NCBI GenBank assembly: GCA_963931925.1
Contig: OZ007576.1
Coordinates: forward strand, 16,771,577 to 16,835,576
Origin: Onchidella celtica
Taxonomy: Eukaryota > Mollusca > Gastropoda > Systellommatophora > Onchidiidae
Direction: 5' to 3'
DNA: 64,000 nucleotides
Numbering within the stretch: position 1 is the stretch's first letter; each line of letters begins with the position of its first letter. Shown piece by piece: positions 1-10,705 of the stretch. A program made the position numbers and the translations under genes. Below the pieces are notes generated by a model, which worked only from the letters and a program-made list of their open reading frames with translations, did no database searches and had not been told where the DNA came from.

Positions 1-3000
1 ACTTGATCCTCTCTGTTCAGGAGATGATATTTATCCTGTTGGTTTATTTGCTGCCGTCTGTCGTTTTTGATGAGGTTTTTCTTCTCATAGTAGTTTAGGA
101 GGCACTGTGGCTGCTCCAGGCCGGAGCCCTCCTTGGCCAGTTGGTCTGCCTTCTCATTGCCTGGGACTCCACAATGTGATGGTATCCACTGTAGGACTAT
201 CCTGCTTCTATTTCCAAGCTGTGTAAAACATTTCTTCAGGTCGTTAAGCTTGCCAGCTTGAAGGGCCTCAAGGACTGATCTTGCATCTGTGAGGAAGACG
301 ATGTTGCTGTCCTCTACTTGAAGCTCTGTGGCAGCTGTCATGAGGGCTTTGGCTTCTGATCCATAATTATTGCAGAAGGTTCCGGTTGGCATGCTAATTG
401 CCGTTCTTGTTGAGTCTGGATACTCTATATACACTCCGGCACCTCCGTTTGTTACAGCATTCTCAGCAGAGCCATCTGTGTAGACTCGAACCCATGATTC
501 GCTTGGATACTTGTCATCAAGTAGGCCGAGTACAGCAGTTCTTCTTTCTACTTCACTTTGTTCTCCCTTGTTGAAGACACCATCAACGTCTGTGTGTATC
601 TGGACTTGGGTCTCTGTCTCCTCCGTCCAAGGGGTCTGTTCAGGTACAGATGTCAGGGGGTGGGCAATCTGGGGAAGGTGTGATAGCTGTCTTCTTATTC
701 GCTTTGCCTTGTGAATAAAGCTCGTACGTTTCAGCCTTCCCCTTGCCAGGTCTCCTAGCTTCTCTTTCATTGGGTGATTCTCTATGCTGTTGAATTTCTC
801 TGCCTGGATTGCCACCCTGGTTTCTCTTCGTTCTGCAAGTGTTGCTATCTGGGTGATCTTCTCCATCTCCACAATGGGTGTTGACTTCATTGCTCCTGTG
901 ATGATGCGCAAAGCCTGGTTCTGAACTTTGTTTAACATCTGAAGGGCTGAGTTGGACGCTGAACTCCAGGCTGTTGAACCATATTCGAGGTGAGGGCGAA
1001 TCCCTTGCTGATACACATTCTTGAGAATTCTTTCTGTCGCTCCCCATGATGTGCCGCTCAGTTTCCTCAATATGGCTAGCTTTCTTCTAGCTTTTGTCTC
1101 TGCCCTCTCGATGTGATTCCTCCATGAGAGCCTGGTGTCGAATGTGACTCCTAGATAGGTTGGTGCTTTGTCTTCCTTGAGTGATGTCCCATTGAGCTTG
1201 ATGGCTCCAGCAGTCTGTTTTGGAGACAGGGTGAAAAGAGTAGTGGACGACTTCTCTTCGTTGACTGTGACACACCACTTATTCGTCCATGCTAAGAGGA
1301 TGTCAGTGGCTCTTTGTAGTCTTCTTGTGGCAACTGTGGCTTGTTCTTCCGTACACCACATAACTAGGTCATCTGCATATAGAGCTGTACGTATTCCGCA
1401 GGGTAGTTCTTGAACTAGATCATTTATGAAAATCAGGAATAAGGTGGGTGATATTACTCCTCCCTGTGGCACACCGTGTCTCAGCAGTACCCTCTTGCTG
1501 TGACATCCATCCAGCTGGACTCTTGCTCTTCTGTTGTGTAGAAGGCTCTTGGTCCACTTGTACATGCTACCAGTCACTTTGTTGTCTCGCAGCTTCCTGA
1601 GTAGTCCGTCTTTCCAGACTTTGTCAAAGGCCTTTCGAAGGTCGATCCACACTGCTAATACTTGTTTCTTGTCCTGGAAGGCATCTTCAATGTCCTGTGA
1701 CAGATAGGTTGCTTGATCCTCTGTGGAATAACACTGACGGAACCCTGCTTGCTGATCAGCCAGTAGGTGGTTGCTTTCCAGGTACCACTTCATTCTGTGG
1801 TTGACGATCCGTTCCATGGTCTTGCAGAGGCAGCTTGTCAAGCTTATTGGTCGATAGTTTCTTGCTGTTCCTTTGTCCTTTCCATTTTTGGGTATTGGGA
1901 CCATGATTGCTTCTCGCCAGATCTGTGGTACTTCTCCAGTTTTCCAGCTGACGTTGAAGATCTCTAGTAATTTATTCAGAGCTCCGGATCCGAGTTTCTT
2001 GATCATCTCATTTGGTATTCCATCTGCACCTGGTGACTTCCGCAGTTTTAGTTTGCTAATGGCAAGGTCTAGTTCTTGCCGTGTGATCTTTGTGTTCATG
2101 ACTTCTGGCTGGTCTCCTTCGTTTCTCTCCGGGGCCTTGTCATTTCTTGCCTCCTTTAACTTGCTTGTACTTACCTCTATGTTACAGTCCTTAGCAAACA
2201 CATCTGCAAAAACATTCGCTGCTGTTTTCTTGGTTAGGGTCTTGCCATTCTCTTGCAAAGTGACTCTGATGTTACTATCTGTTCCTTCATCATTTAGAGC
2301 TTTAACCAGGTTCCATAGTTTCTTGCCGTCTTTTTCAAAGTTGAGGGAGGCTGTTTTCTCTTTCCAGCTCTTGCGTCGTGCCTGGAGCTTTCCTCTTTGA
2401 AATCTTGCCTTAGCTTGCTGGAGGGCATTGTGTTGCTGTTGTCCTGGGTTGTTTTCAGCCTGTATTCGTGCCTTTTCTACTTCTTGGTGGAGTTCGTCAA
2501 GATCCTTGTTCCAGTATGGTTTGTAGTTCTTTCGTGCTCCACGAGGTATTGTTTCCTTGGCAGCTTGAAGAATAGATGAGTTGAACTCTTGCACAATGGT
2601 GTTGATGTTTTTCCCTGTTGAAATTATACTTGTGGCAAGCACGCTTGTTCTGTGTCTGAACATCATCCAATTGGCCTTCTTGTAGTTCCATCTGGCAAGG
2701 GTGCTGCTGTTCTTTATTAGCTCGTTTTCCACCATGATGAAAACAGGGCGATGGTCACTTCCTCCAAGTTGTTTCCCCACAGTCCTTTTGATCTTCCAGT
2801 CCAGGTCTGGTGTATAGAAGGCTATATCCGGTGTTGAGGTGGTATGCCAGCATCTTGAGTAAAATGTAGGTGGGTCTGTGGGCTGATTTATGAGAAGCAG
2901 TCCTAACTCATCCTGCCATGTTTCAACCTCCTCACCTCTCTTGTCCATGTGTTCATAGCCCCAGCTTTGGGAATGGCTGTTGAAGTCTCCACATGCTATT

Positions 3001-3572
3001 AGCCTACCTCTAAAGGGAATTGTATCCAGGGACATGGATCGGTCGTTTGGGCAGTAATAATTGAGGATGTGGAATTCCGTCTGATCTGTCCTGGTGTGTA
3101 GTAGATGATATTCTGCTCCCTCCATTAGCACTTGAATCTGGCTTGCTCTGATGTTGTTTCTCACCAAGGTTAGAATTCCTCCTTTTCTTCTGTCTGTCCG
3201 GTCGTTTCTAAAGCACTGGTATCCTCTTACCTTGAAAGCAACGTCTTTGCTGAGGTGGGTTTCTTGGATGCAGCAGATACTTACTTTCTCCTCAAAAAGG
3301 ATGTTTTCTAGCTCTAACTTCTTGCTGTATCCATCTTTCTTGCTGTTGACTCCTTCAGCATTCCAGTGCATTATCTTTAAAGGTTGCTCCTTATCTTTGA
3401 TGGTTTGGCCAGTAGCATTCCTCTCCTGCCCCCCGGCTCCCCGGGGCAGACGAGAGGGACCTCCAGTAGCTTGGGTGGGCCCCTTCGAGGCTGGGGGGCC
3501 CGGCACTGCCGCTGCCTGGGGGGACTTCACAGGGCGAGCACCATGACGATAACTAACTGCAGACTTAGACAT
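1..3572 (-). CDS. LINE polyprotein: endonuclease, reverse transcriptase, RNase H (C-terminus cut by window edge)
   Basis: The protein copies element RNA into the chromosome by target-primed reverse transcription. I translated it from an ATG at 3572, preceded in frame by TAG at 3597-3599; every checkpoint down to base 2 is in the same frame with no stop seen, giving about 1190 residues. The first 65 or so residues are a Pro/Gly/Ala-rich leader. The apurinic-type endonuclease follows: HWNAEG near 69, QETHL near 103, GDFNSHS near 193, SDHRP near 273. The reverse transcriptase has FRQCYSTEDQ, WIDLRKAFD near 645, PQGGVISP and YADD near 732. An RNase H domain starts at YTDGSAEN near 1030, with SEAKAL, LTDARS and GNEKAD supplying the expected acidic residues. 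A C-terminal zinc motif, if any, is off-window. An upstream Met is used because the leader stays open; the Met at 3371 inside the endonuclease motif is too late. Confidence 0.88.
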   Translation of the reverse strand, partial: MSKSAVSYRHGARPVKSPQAAAVPGPPASKGPTQATGGPSRLPRGAGGQERNATGQTIKDKEQPLKIMHWNAEGVNSKKDGYSKKLELENILFEEKVSICCIQETHLSKDVAFKVRGYQCFRNDRTDRRKGGILTLVRNNIRASQIQVLMEGAEYHLLHTRTDQTEFHILNYYCPNDRSMSLDTIPFRGRLIACGDFNSHSQSWGYEHMDKRGEEVETWQDELGLLLINQPTDPPTFYSRCWHTTSTPDIAFYTPDLDWKIKRTVGKQLGGSDHRPVFIMVENELIKNSSTLARWNYKKANWMMFRHRTSVLATSIISTGKNINTIVQEFNSSILQAAKETIPRGARKNYKPYWNKDLDELHQEVEKARIQAENNPGQQQHNALQQAKARFQRGKLQARRKSWKEKTASLNFEKDGKKLWNLVKALNDEGTDSNIRVTLQENGKTLTKKTAANVFADVFAKDCNIEVSTSKLKEARNDKAPERNEGDQPEVMNTKITRQELDLAISKLKLRKSPGADGIPNEMIKKLGSGALNKLLEIFNVSWKTGEVPQIWREAIMVPIPKNGKDKGTARNYRPISLTSCLCKTMERIVNHRMKWYLESNHLLADQQAGFRQCYSTEDQATYLSQDIEDAFQDKKQVLAVWIDLRKAFDKVWKDGLLRKLRDNKVTGSMYKWTKSLLHNRRARVQLDGCHSKRVLLRHGVPQGGVISPTLFLIFINDLVQELPCGIRTALYADDLVMWCTEEQATVATRRLQRATDILLAWTNKWCVTVNEEKSSTTLFTLSPKQTAGAIKLNGTSLKEDKAPTYLGVTFDTRLSWRNHIERAETKARRKLAILRKLSGTSWGATERILKNVYQQGIRPHLEYGSTAWSSASNSALQMLNKVQNQALRIITGAMKSTPIVEMEKITQIATLAERRETRVAIQAEKFNSIENHPMKEKLGDLARGRLKRTSFIHKAKRIRRQLSHLPQIAHPLTSVPEQTPWTEETETQVQIHTDVDGVFNKGEQSEVERRTAVLGLLDDKYPSESWVRVYTDGSAENAVTNGGAGVYIEYPDSTRTAISMPTGTFCNNYGSEAKALMTAATELQVEDSNIVFLTDARSVLEALQAGKLNDLKKCFTQLGNRSRIVLQWIPSHCGVPGNEKADQLAKEGSGLEQPQCLLNYYEKKNLIKNDRRQQINQQDKYHLLNREDQ

Positions 3573-3723
3573 AATAGTGAAAAGGGTGCGTGGTATCTAG
3601 GTTAGGCGCCCTACTCTGGCCAGATACCTCCGTCTTCAGCTTATTTTGCTAGAGCAGAGTTTGCTCATGCTCGGCGAGATGGCTCGGCCACATTTGTTTC
3701 ACACCCCTGGTGGTGTTACTAAA

Positions 3724-3761
3724 GCCCCCTCACCGGCGGCAAGGAGTGACCTCGAGGGGGC
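3724..3761. repeat. GC-rich hairpin at the LINE 5' end
   Basis: GCCCCCTC at 3724-3731 and GAGGGGGC at 3754-3761 form a perfect 8-bp stem with a 22-base loop, itself GC-rich. It sits about 150 bases upstream of the LINE start codon, near the inferred 5' end of the element, so it would be in the 5' UTR of its RNA. A role in ribozyme activity or translation is only a possibility. Confidence 0.6.
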
Positions 3762-3779
3762 AACTTCTGATAAACTAGA

Positions 3780-4876
3780 ATCACAAAAGTAAAATGTAAT
3801 TAAAAATGGGTTTGAAAAATATTTTTCCTATTACCCCCCTTTCCATAAATAAACTGCCCCCCTCCCCCCATCACTCCACTAATTCTCCACTCCCACTTCT
3901 CCCAAGGATTAATCTAAACCCCCCCCCCCCTTGAAGTACATTGTAAAATATAATGGGTTGTAAAAGTTAAGTGTTACTTGAAAAGCCATAAAATGGCACA
4001 TTGTTCAGTCCACATTAGTTCCATACGCCAAAAATTATTCCCCCCCCCCCTCAATCCCTACTTCCTCACCCATCAAAACCACCACCAGACAATAAAACTT
4101 ACGCAAGATTTAACATGTTGAAAAGAAATGCTCTTTCAGAGCCCTGAGTTGTCGCCGAGCAAGAACAGTGAAATTCTGGCTTGTCTCCCACCCCTGTCTT
4201 CAATCAATGTTTCTTTTCTATTCATTCTAGTGCAGGAGCATTGTTCAGTTTCCATCCTCAAAGGCCTTTAACTTTGTGTGCAGTGTGACATTACAAATGC
4301 CTGCAAATGGGGGAGAGGGGAGTATTTGCTGCTTTACAGCCATCCTAATTGTACAAGATAGACTAGATCTATTCGGGATGTTCACCTTCTTGTAACATAT
4401 CAGTGGACGGGAGGCACCTCAAAACAGTCTTGGGGGCAAATTATCAAATACATGCAATCCCCTATGCCTATCTCCTCAATACATGTGGATACCCAGATCT
4501 AGGCCTATACAGGTTTCTGTTATAGTTTACATTTCAAATGTACGCAAAATACATCTAACTTCACATGTTTCGATGACAGGCTTTACATGTTCCACTTCTG
4601 ACCACAGCCATGTACCTACCACCCTAGTAAATAAACCGAGTTACAATCTTTGTGTCGACAACAGAACTTTCAATTTTAGCTCAGCCGCCATTTCTACTTT
4701 TCCCACTTCCGGTTCCGGTGATTCGTAGGGCTCGTGCTCTTACTTCTTTGTATTGGCAGTTTGCATTTCAGAATACGCCAGTTAATTATTCACGAGGTGG
4801 CGTACCACTGCACTTGATGTAAACTGCATTTTTCGGTTCTTTCGCTATGTATTCTTGTAGGCAATAGAGAAATCAC
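3780..4876. other. Intergenic, no gene seen
   Basis: Non-coding sequence with C-homopolymers at 3919-3930 and 4040-4050. Open frames are short and match nothing I know. Confidence 0.6.
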
Positions 4877-5857
4877 TTAACCCTAGTCCTGCGGGAGGCC
4901 ACTATATTGGCCTCCCCGCGCAACACGCGAGACACGGGAGGCCGTTATTTTGTCCGACACGCTTAACCGCGGGTCCTGCGGGAGGCCACATTTTTGTATA
5001 GCAACGGTGCGCCTCGCGCTTTGGTTATTCGGTTGCCAAGGCTGTCGTTGTTGTTTTTTTCACGTTTTTTTTCCACACTATTTTCGCGTGTTTATCTATC
5101 CTGTCACCCCTACTATATCTAACAAAATGGTATCGTCCGATTACGTTTATTACGATGCAACTATTCGCAACTATTCGTCATACTCGTGTAATAGTACTGA
5201 CGGTCTGAAGTTTGAACTGGGGAAAAGTCTTGGGGAAACTTTTACTTTGATGCTAGTTGTCGTCTACATGTGAAATGAGAAGAAAGGGGCCATGTGCGTA
5301 TTTGGGACGCTGTTCTACGTCTGTAATTATGAATTCCGATGTAATGTTAGGGCATGCTGCATAAAGGCGTCTGTCAGTAGGTTTTTCATCAGGGAAAGCT
5401 GGGAGAAAATGAACGACTTTGTTGTTGGTCGTTGTCTTTATTTGATGTGGTAATTAGAGAGACTAGCAAGTATACCCGTTCTACGAACGGACACGGTGAC
5501 AAAAACTTGTTAGTTGAGTACCTAAAAAGCTATAACGAAATACCACATATAATGAAAAAAAAAAAAAGACGCAAATATATGAACTGAAAAAAAATTTTAG
5601 TGTATAATAAGCCGCACAAATATCTCCTGAAAAAGAGTGAGTTAAGTACAAAATGTAGTGGGGTTTTTTGGTTGTTGTTTTTTTGTTTTTGAGAAGATGA
5701 AAAAAAAGGTATAGTGGAGTGAAGAAATGATATGATGTAAATAGCCATGTTGGAATCATATTATAAAGGAGCTAGCGCCATATAATAAAAGGTACAAACA
5801 TCACTTACCACATCAGTTGCGGAGAATCTCACTGTAAACAATGTTGTCTGTATATAC

Positions 5858-6764
5858 TCAGGGATGATCAGGAAATTGTTGTGCATGCACTCTCAGGTGC
5901 AAGACTTTTGTTGCAATGTCAAGATCTTGCTGGGTTGAAGTTAGCTCAATAGCAGTTTTAAACGACAAAACGTATGTATTGATTCTGTGTAGCTTTTGTT
6001 GCAAATGATGAACAATATTTGGACGTAGTTTGTCAGTGTGATGAAGTCGTGTATTCAGTTCGTCGTGTGTACTGTTGAACAAAATTTGCGCAAATTTTGG
6101 AATGTCTCCAGCTGGTGGAATCAAGGCTCCAAGTCTATGATATAGTTTTCCTTGAATTGTAAATGTTGGGTTGAAACCATTTTGTCTAACTTCACTGCAG
6201 CCTATTGAAGCCATGGCTAGCGCATTGTTATAAGCTCTTATATTTTGATAAACATGTGAGTTGACATTATGATACGTCATCAAATCTGGTGGTGGTGGTG
6301 GAGGAAATTCAATCACAACTTTTCCATTTCCGCAGCAGAAAGAAGAGCGCTCTGACGACCATCGTAACGCACGACGATGTTCACAGTTGACAGCCATTTG
6401 CCCATCGTTGTGTTGTTCTATTACACGATGAATGTTCTCATCAAAATTTTCGCTGTCTACTTGTCGTCCACACCCAACATAATCTTTTTTTCTTCGTCAT
6501 GCTCTAGCAGGTTCTCTTTGAATTTGATTTGTATCATCGTCTCCCATCCAGAATGGCTTGATTAATGATAGGTTGTAACGGTGTTTCATCATGAGCTTGA
6601 GTTGCCACTCCTATTCTATCCGCATCTTCTAGATCTACTTCTACAGCTGTTTCATTCTCAATGTCATTATTTCCTACATCTCTGACAATTCTAGTTTGCT
6701 CTCTCTTTCGTAACTGTCGAGTAGTTCTGCTAGTTAACGATGCACGTTTTTTTGAGCGGGGCAT
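5858..6764 (-). pseudogene. Helitron Rep/helicase, N-terminal fragment, broken
   Basis: Helitron proteins (Rep nuclease fused to helicase) drive rolling-circle transposition. The 6534-6764 frame gives the basic N-terminus (MPRSKKRASLTSRT...RKRE) followed by an acidic stretch. The 5858-6397 frame gives the Helitron_like_N region: a YNNALAMASIG motif, NPTFTIQGKLYHRLGALIPP, then a PKFAQILF segment, a long helical stretch with TRLHH, and VLSFKTAIE. Between the frames are stop codons around 6400-6440. The reading frame ends before the HUH nuclease and helicase domains, so this is a non-functional fragment of under a quarter of a normal Helitron protein. Confidence 0.72.
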
Positions 6765-6866
6765 GATGAGGCAAATTTTATTTCAGGACATTCCAAGACG
6801 ATTAATTTTCACAATGTCAATGTACTTTATTTGCTAGATCTAAGCCAATAAAAAGAAACGTAAACT

Positions 6867-7020
6867 CGTGGAAGAAAATTTGCAGAGCTTTAAATCTACT
6901 CTCTACTCTAGATCTGAGCTTCTTACTGAGGTTAAACTACACACACGTGGAAGAAAATTTGCAGAGCTTTAAATCTACTCTCTAGATCTGAGCTTCTTAC
7001 TGAGGTTAAACTACACACAC
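6867..7020. repeat. Two direct copies of a unit of about 77 bp
   Basis: 6867-6945 and 6946-7020 are almost identical; the first has an extra few bases around CTCTACTCTAGATC. AGATCT-rich sequence continues to 7065. It lies within the inverted-repeat block. Confidence 0.8.
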
Positions 7021-8219
7021 GAAACTATCTAGATCTAGTCTCTAGATCTAGATCTAGATATTTATTAAATCTATAACGTCTGCATTTTGCTTTTCCAACT
7101 GAAAAACTTCACTTTTGCTAATTTTTGCAACTGTAATCGCCGCGCTTCCATTGTTGTCTTTGTTCCAGCTGATAGTAATGTGCCAATAACTGTATTTGTC
7201 CGAATTTAAAACTGATACAAAAAAAAATATCTGAGTATTTATAGTTCGCAGGTTATAGGTCTTTTAGCTTCAGTTTTATGTTTTCCCAGTGACTCCGACA
7301 ATTGTTCAGATATGAGAGAGTTCAATTTTTTTTTATTAATGACACAAATGATAATACATTTTTTTTAGGCAACGAAAAATATGAATACTCGAGTACTGGT
7401 ACTGTTGCTTTCAGGTTGTTAGTGATTACAGGAAACGTATCAAACAGGAAACAGTTCGTACTGGAATGGCCTATCGAAAAATCCATTTTTTGCTTTTATT
7501 ATTTTGTGTTTTAAGTCAATTTGCAATCAAACCAAAGATTATTTTGAAAAACAAAAAGTGTCACTCACACCCTTTTTTTTGTCCAAATCAACATGCCAAA
7601 TTTGGTTTGTGTCCGTTTCTTAGTTTTTGAGCCTTAGGTGCCACAATGTTTTGGCGCTAGCTCCATTATAATATGATACTGTGTTCCTTTGATTAAACCG
7701 CTTTTCAGTTCATGTATGTGCTCTACGACCTGGAACTGGAAATCTAATCTCTCGCTAAAACTAACATTATAGTAAGTGAACGCTTTACATAGTAGAGGAG
7801 GGAGAAGGCAATGTCACGATACATGTGGTTAGTAAATTAAGCGAATAGCTTAAAAAATAATTTGTTCACCTGAATGACCTGACATAGGGACAGAAAAAGC
7901 GCAGAGGTCTTGGGAACATGATAAAACATGTGCTAAACGGCATGTAAATGCAGAAAATTCTTGATTTGGGGCCTTCCATTTCACAATAAAACCTACTGCA
8001 TATCATCACAAGTATTTTATCCACATATCATAGAGGTCCCTTACGATTTATCCACCACTATTGTTGTTATTGCGTCCTGAAGTATACGCGATACACGTGT
8101 TCACACGGACCCGATTGACCCGACCGCCGAGGTTATCGGCAACACGCGAACCATCGGCTGACTGGCCGCTGGCTATCCCCGCACGGGGCGTAGTCCACGC
8201 AACGCAGGACAAGGGTAAA

Positions 8220-8684
8220 CATCACATACCATAGTTCAGATCCTTGGACCTCGGTGTTTCAACAGTTCTCAAAAAAGCCACAAATTCTGTCAGTCAGCGA
8301 TGGATCACTTTCCAAAACCAGTGATCATGAATGCTAAAATCATCGGGGAGACTGCTGAGTGACTGCATTCTGCTCAATCGTAACGTTGTGCATGAATGCC
8401 TGTCAAACTTACCGTATGAGCAGCAAACTTTTGCATGACTTATAGTACTGTATGGCGTGAGCGAAATATCTTCCTTGTCGTTGTGTCTTCGACAACTTTG
8501 TTCGTTTTGATTGCCTGTTCTCAGAGAACCTACATGCATTGCATGGAGGTGAAGGTGCGTAGATTTTGTTCAATCGTCACAAATGCAGTTACCGGAGCTG
8601 GAGTGGATTAAAGGGAGCGCATGAAGGCGGGCCAAGGGTTTTTATACTTCGTTAGGACGCCATTGGAATTTTTTAAAATGAGTT
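8220..8684. other. Intergenic, no gene seen
   Basis: A minus-strand open frame of 81 codons at 8294-8539 has no recognisable domain and no supporting signals; I treat it as chance. Confidence 0.5.
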
Positions 8685-8890
8685 TTTAGGGACGGCCCAA
8701 ATGAATTATACACATCATCTCTTTAGGAACATCCTACCCGATATGTATACACCACCGTAGGAACGTGCCAACTGACGTATACACAATTTTCATCTTGATA
8801 GGAACGATCCAACTGATGTACTCACAGCATCTTTTTAGGAACGCCCCAGTTGATGTATACACATCATTCTCTCTAGGAACGTGCTGCGTT
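8685..8890 (+). repeat. Degenerate tandem repeat, unit about 50 bp
   Basis: Four diverged copies share TAGGAACG, then CAACTGATGTATACAC, at spacings near 45-55 bases. Confidence 0.6.
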
Positions 8891-8942
8891 TGATAAAATA
8901 GGCGGCAGGTTCATTTGTAAACCACCAGTCCTACTGTCCGTA

Positions 8943-9184
8943 CCACAGAATAGGGAAGTACCAGAAGCGAAATAAGCCCACATTTCGTGAGTACAGGAAG
9001 TATGCGTAACGCCATTTTGGATGAAATGCAACTTCACTTGACTTGATCTGCGGTAAACAATACCCTCTTGTACATTTTCGCAGGGGGTAAGAGCTTACAA
9101 ACGGCTGTAAATAGTTTCAATCAATCCAAAAATATGAACAAACCACAGTAAACAAATACGCACACTATCTTTGGTGAAGACGGT
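8943..9184 (+). repeat. Dispersed repeat, first part, split by the solo LTR
   Basis: This matches 19385-19622, where the repeat is uninterrupted. Shared landmarks are CCAGAAGCGAAA, GCCATTTTGGATGAAATGCA and TTTGGTGAAGACGGT. The remainder of the repeat resumes at 10405. Confidence 0.8.
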
Positions 9185-10404
9185 TGTCACGAGCAGAGTT
9201 AGGGTCTTGGGGATGTTATGACTGCACGAGAGGCAGCTAACTCACACTCGGACACAACCACACAAGAAAAGTATTAAATAACTAGAGGGTCTATATGTGT
9301 CAGGCCGGTCAGGCCATATTTTACATAAATATTAATAACAAACAAAAGACAATAGAGGTATATATTCAAACCCAAAAATTCTAATTACTAACTTAATCTA
9401 TGATATTCATGTAACTATGGTTCCTTATTGTATGTACTGCAATCAATAGCAAATAGGTATATTATACGAAACTAGATATCAATCTAAAGTGACAGTTGAG
9501 TCGCCACTGGCCAGTCGCCAGGCAAACTCTCCATAAATCATATGGGCTTGAATGTTAGGAGAGCCCAGTACGTTCAATGTAGGTAATTAAGCAGTTGCAA
9601 AAGACTATATATATATATATGCACAATCACTATTCAATTCATCAACAATGTGCTATATTATTTCAATCATACTATGGAGATAGATCTATAATACAGGCCA
9701 CTCGTTCGTCGAGTGCCAGCTGGGGTTTCCTTAGACTTCCTATGAGGCTGTGGTTCTCTTTCTATCTCCGAACGTCTATTATGCTTAAACAAATAGGATA
9801 TATTACCGTTGGTCACGCCTACTGGTAGGCGCGAACATCAATAGAGCGCAGCGTGGGCTTTTAAAGGTCAGCCCACTCAGACCTTTCTTTCTAGAGCTCA
9901 GTCAGTCCGAATAGCAAGGACTTCTAGTCTTCAAACCACACAGTTCAGGTACTGGCCAACCGGGGGTACTTCACGGAACGATGCTTGGCTTCTCGTCTGT
10001 ACTCAATGAATCTGAACGTTACACGATGTTTTATACTATCTAACTACCCAGCAGTGCTAGTCCGCTGGCCCAATTAGTTCAGCAATCTCATTGGCCGAAA
10101 CCTCCCACCATTTTAATTGTAGTAATACGTCTGCACTATTCTACCAGCCAGTTAACGTGCAAAACTTGTCTAGTCATACTTAATAATGTCAACTATCCCC
10201 ACCTTGTTTCACCCCTACTCCATTACTTATTAATCACGAACATTAAAACCGACAAGCGTGAATCTAACAGTTTAACTTTACATTTATTTACTCACCAACT
10301 ATAATTCGCGAGGACCGTTCAAGGCCACCAGCCAATTTCTCATGGCCCTGGTAAAAAAACAACTCACGCTCTGCGTGAGTTTTAATAACACTCGAATCAT
10401 GACA
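9185..10404. mobile_element. Solo LTR, 1220 bp, with 5-bp target duplication ACGGT
   Basis: The element starts TGTCACGA and ends TCATGACA, a short inverted repeat with the TG...CA ends typical of LTR retrotransposons. It is flanked by ACGGT at 9180-9184 and 10405-10409. The intact relative near 19620 has only one copy of this target (GACGGTATCTTTC), showing an insertion. There is no gag or pol between the ends, so it is either a solo LTR left by recombination or a TG/CA-ended non-autonomous element. A TTTAAA box lies near 9860. Confidence 0.78.
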
Positions 10405-10645
10405 ACGGTCTCTTCAATTCTTTTACCGCCGTGACCTAGTTTTGCGATTTGGCGAACGTGAGCTCTCTCTCTAAATACATATTACTATCTGATGTTATAT
10501 TAAACATCGTTACGCTCATGCCTAGTTATGAACAATCGATCTGATCCAAAATGGCGCAGGATAGTCAAAATTGTTGACATACTCCTGCGTTGTGTTGCTT
10601 CTGGTAGTATCTCTATTCTGTGATCTGTACTGACCAAGATGCTTG
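10405..10645 (+). repeat. Dispersed repeat, second part
   Basis: It matches 19618-19850: shared ACCGCCGTGACCTAGTTT, GAACAATCGATCTGATCC and TATCTATTCTGTG. Together with 8943-9184 it reconstitutes one repeat interrupted by the LTR. Confidence 0.8.
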
Positions 10646-10705
10646 TAGATATTACACTAAACATACCTTGTCTGGTCTGATGCAAGAAAATGTGGAAATT
10701 TCATT

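Larger units (their letters stand above)
1..3775 (-). mobile_element. Non-LTR retrotransposon (LINE) with RNase H, 3' part off the left edge
   Basis: The minus strand carries a LINE: a 5' leader of about 200 bases (3573-3775), then one long ORF that runs off the left edge of the window. The leader starts near a GC-rich hairpin and has an in-frame stop just before the ORF start. Endonuclease, reverse transcriptase and RNase H domains occur in that order, which fits RNase H-bearing LINE groups (I/LOA-like and relatives); the exact clade is not decided here. I saw no separate ORF1. The 3' end and target-site duplication are outside the window. The lack of stops suggests a young copy. Confidence 0.88.
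5756..7676. repeat. Block of 1.92 kb bounded by 25-bp inverted repeats
   Basis: Left arm 5756-5780 and right arm 7652-7676 are inverted copies with a single mismatch; both contain GGAGCTAGCGCCA or its complement. They bracket the Helitron-like fragment, and the block lies inside the piggyBac-like element. I found no clear target duplication. The arms may be ends of a non-autonomous DNA transposon that carries Helitron sequence. Confidence 0.5.
4881..8215. mobile_element. piggyBac-like element remnant with 13-bp terminal inverted repeats
   Basis: The left end is TTAA (4877-4880) followed by CCCTAGTCCTGCG; the right end is CGCAGGACAAGGG (8203-8215). These match as a 13-bp inverted repeat with one mismatch. 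The right flank is TAAA, one base from the expected TTAA. piggyBac elements insert at TTAA and have short CCC-starting ends, so the fit is good. The subterminal zones are CpG-rich, and both contain GCAACACGCGA. No intact transposase is present; a 107-codon open frame over 4950-5273 is not recognisable. Most of the interior is a later inverted-repeat-bounded insertion. Left and right ends could instead belong to two related short copies. Confidence 0.55.

Noticed and set aside
640..1278. Minus-strand frames of 135 and 63 codons at the left end
   Set aside because: They are out of frame with the long LINE ORF that covers this region.
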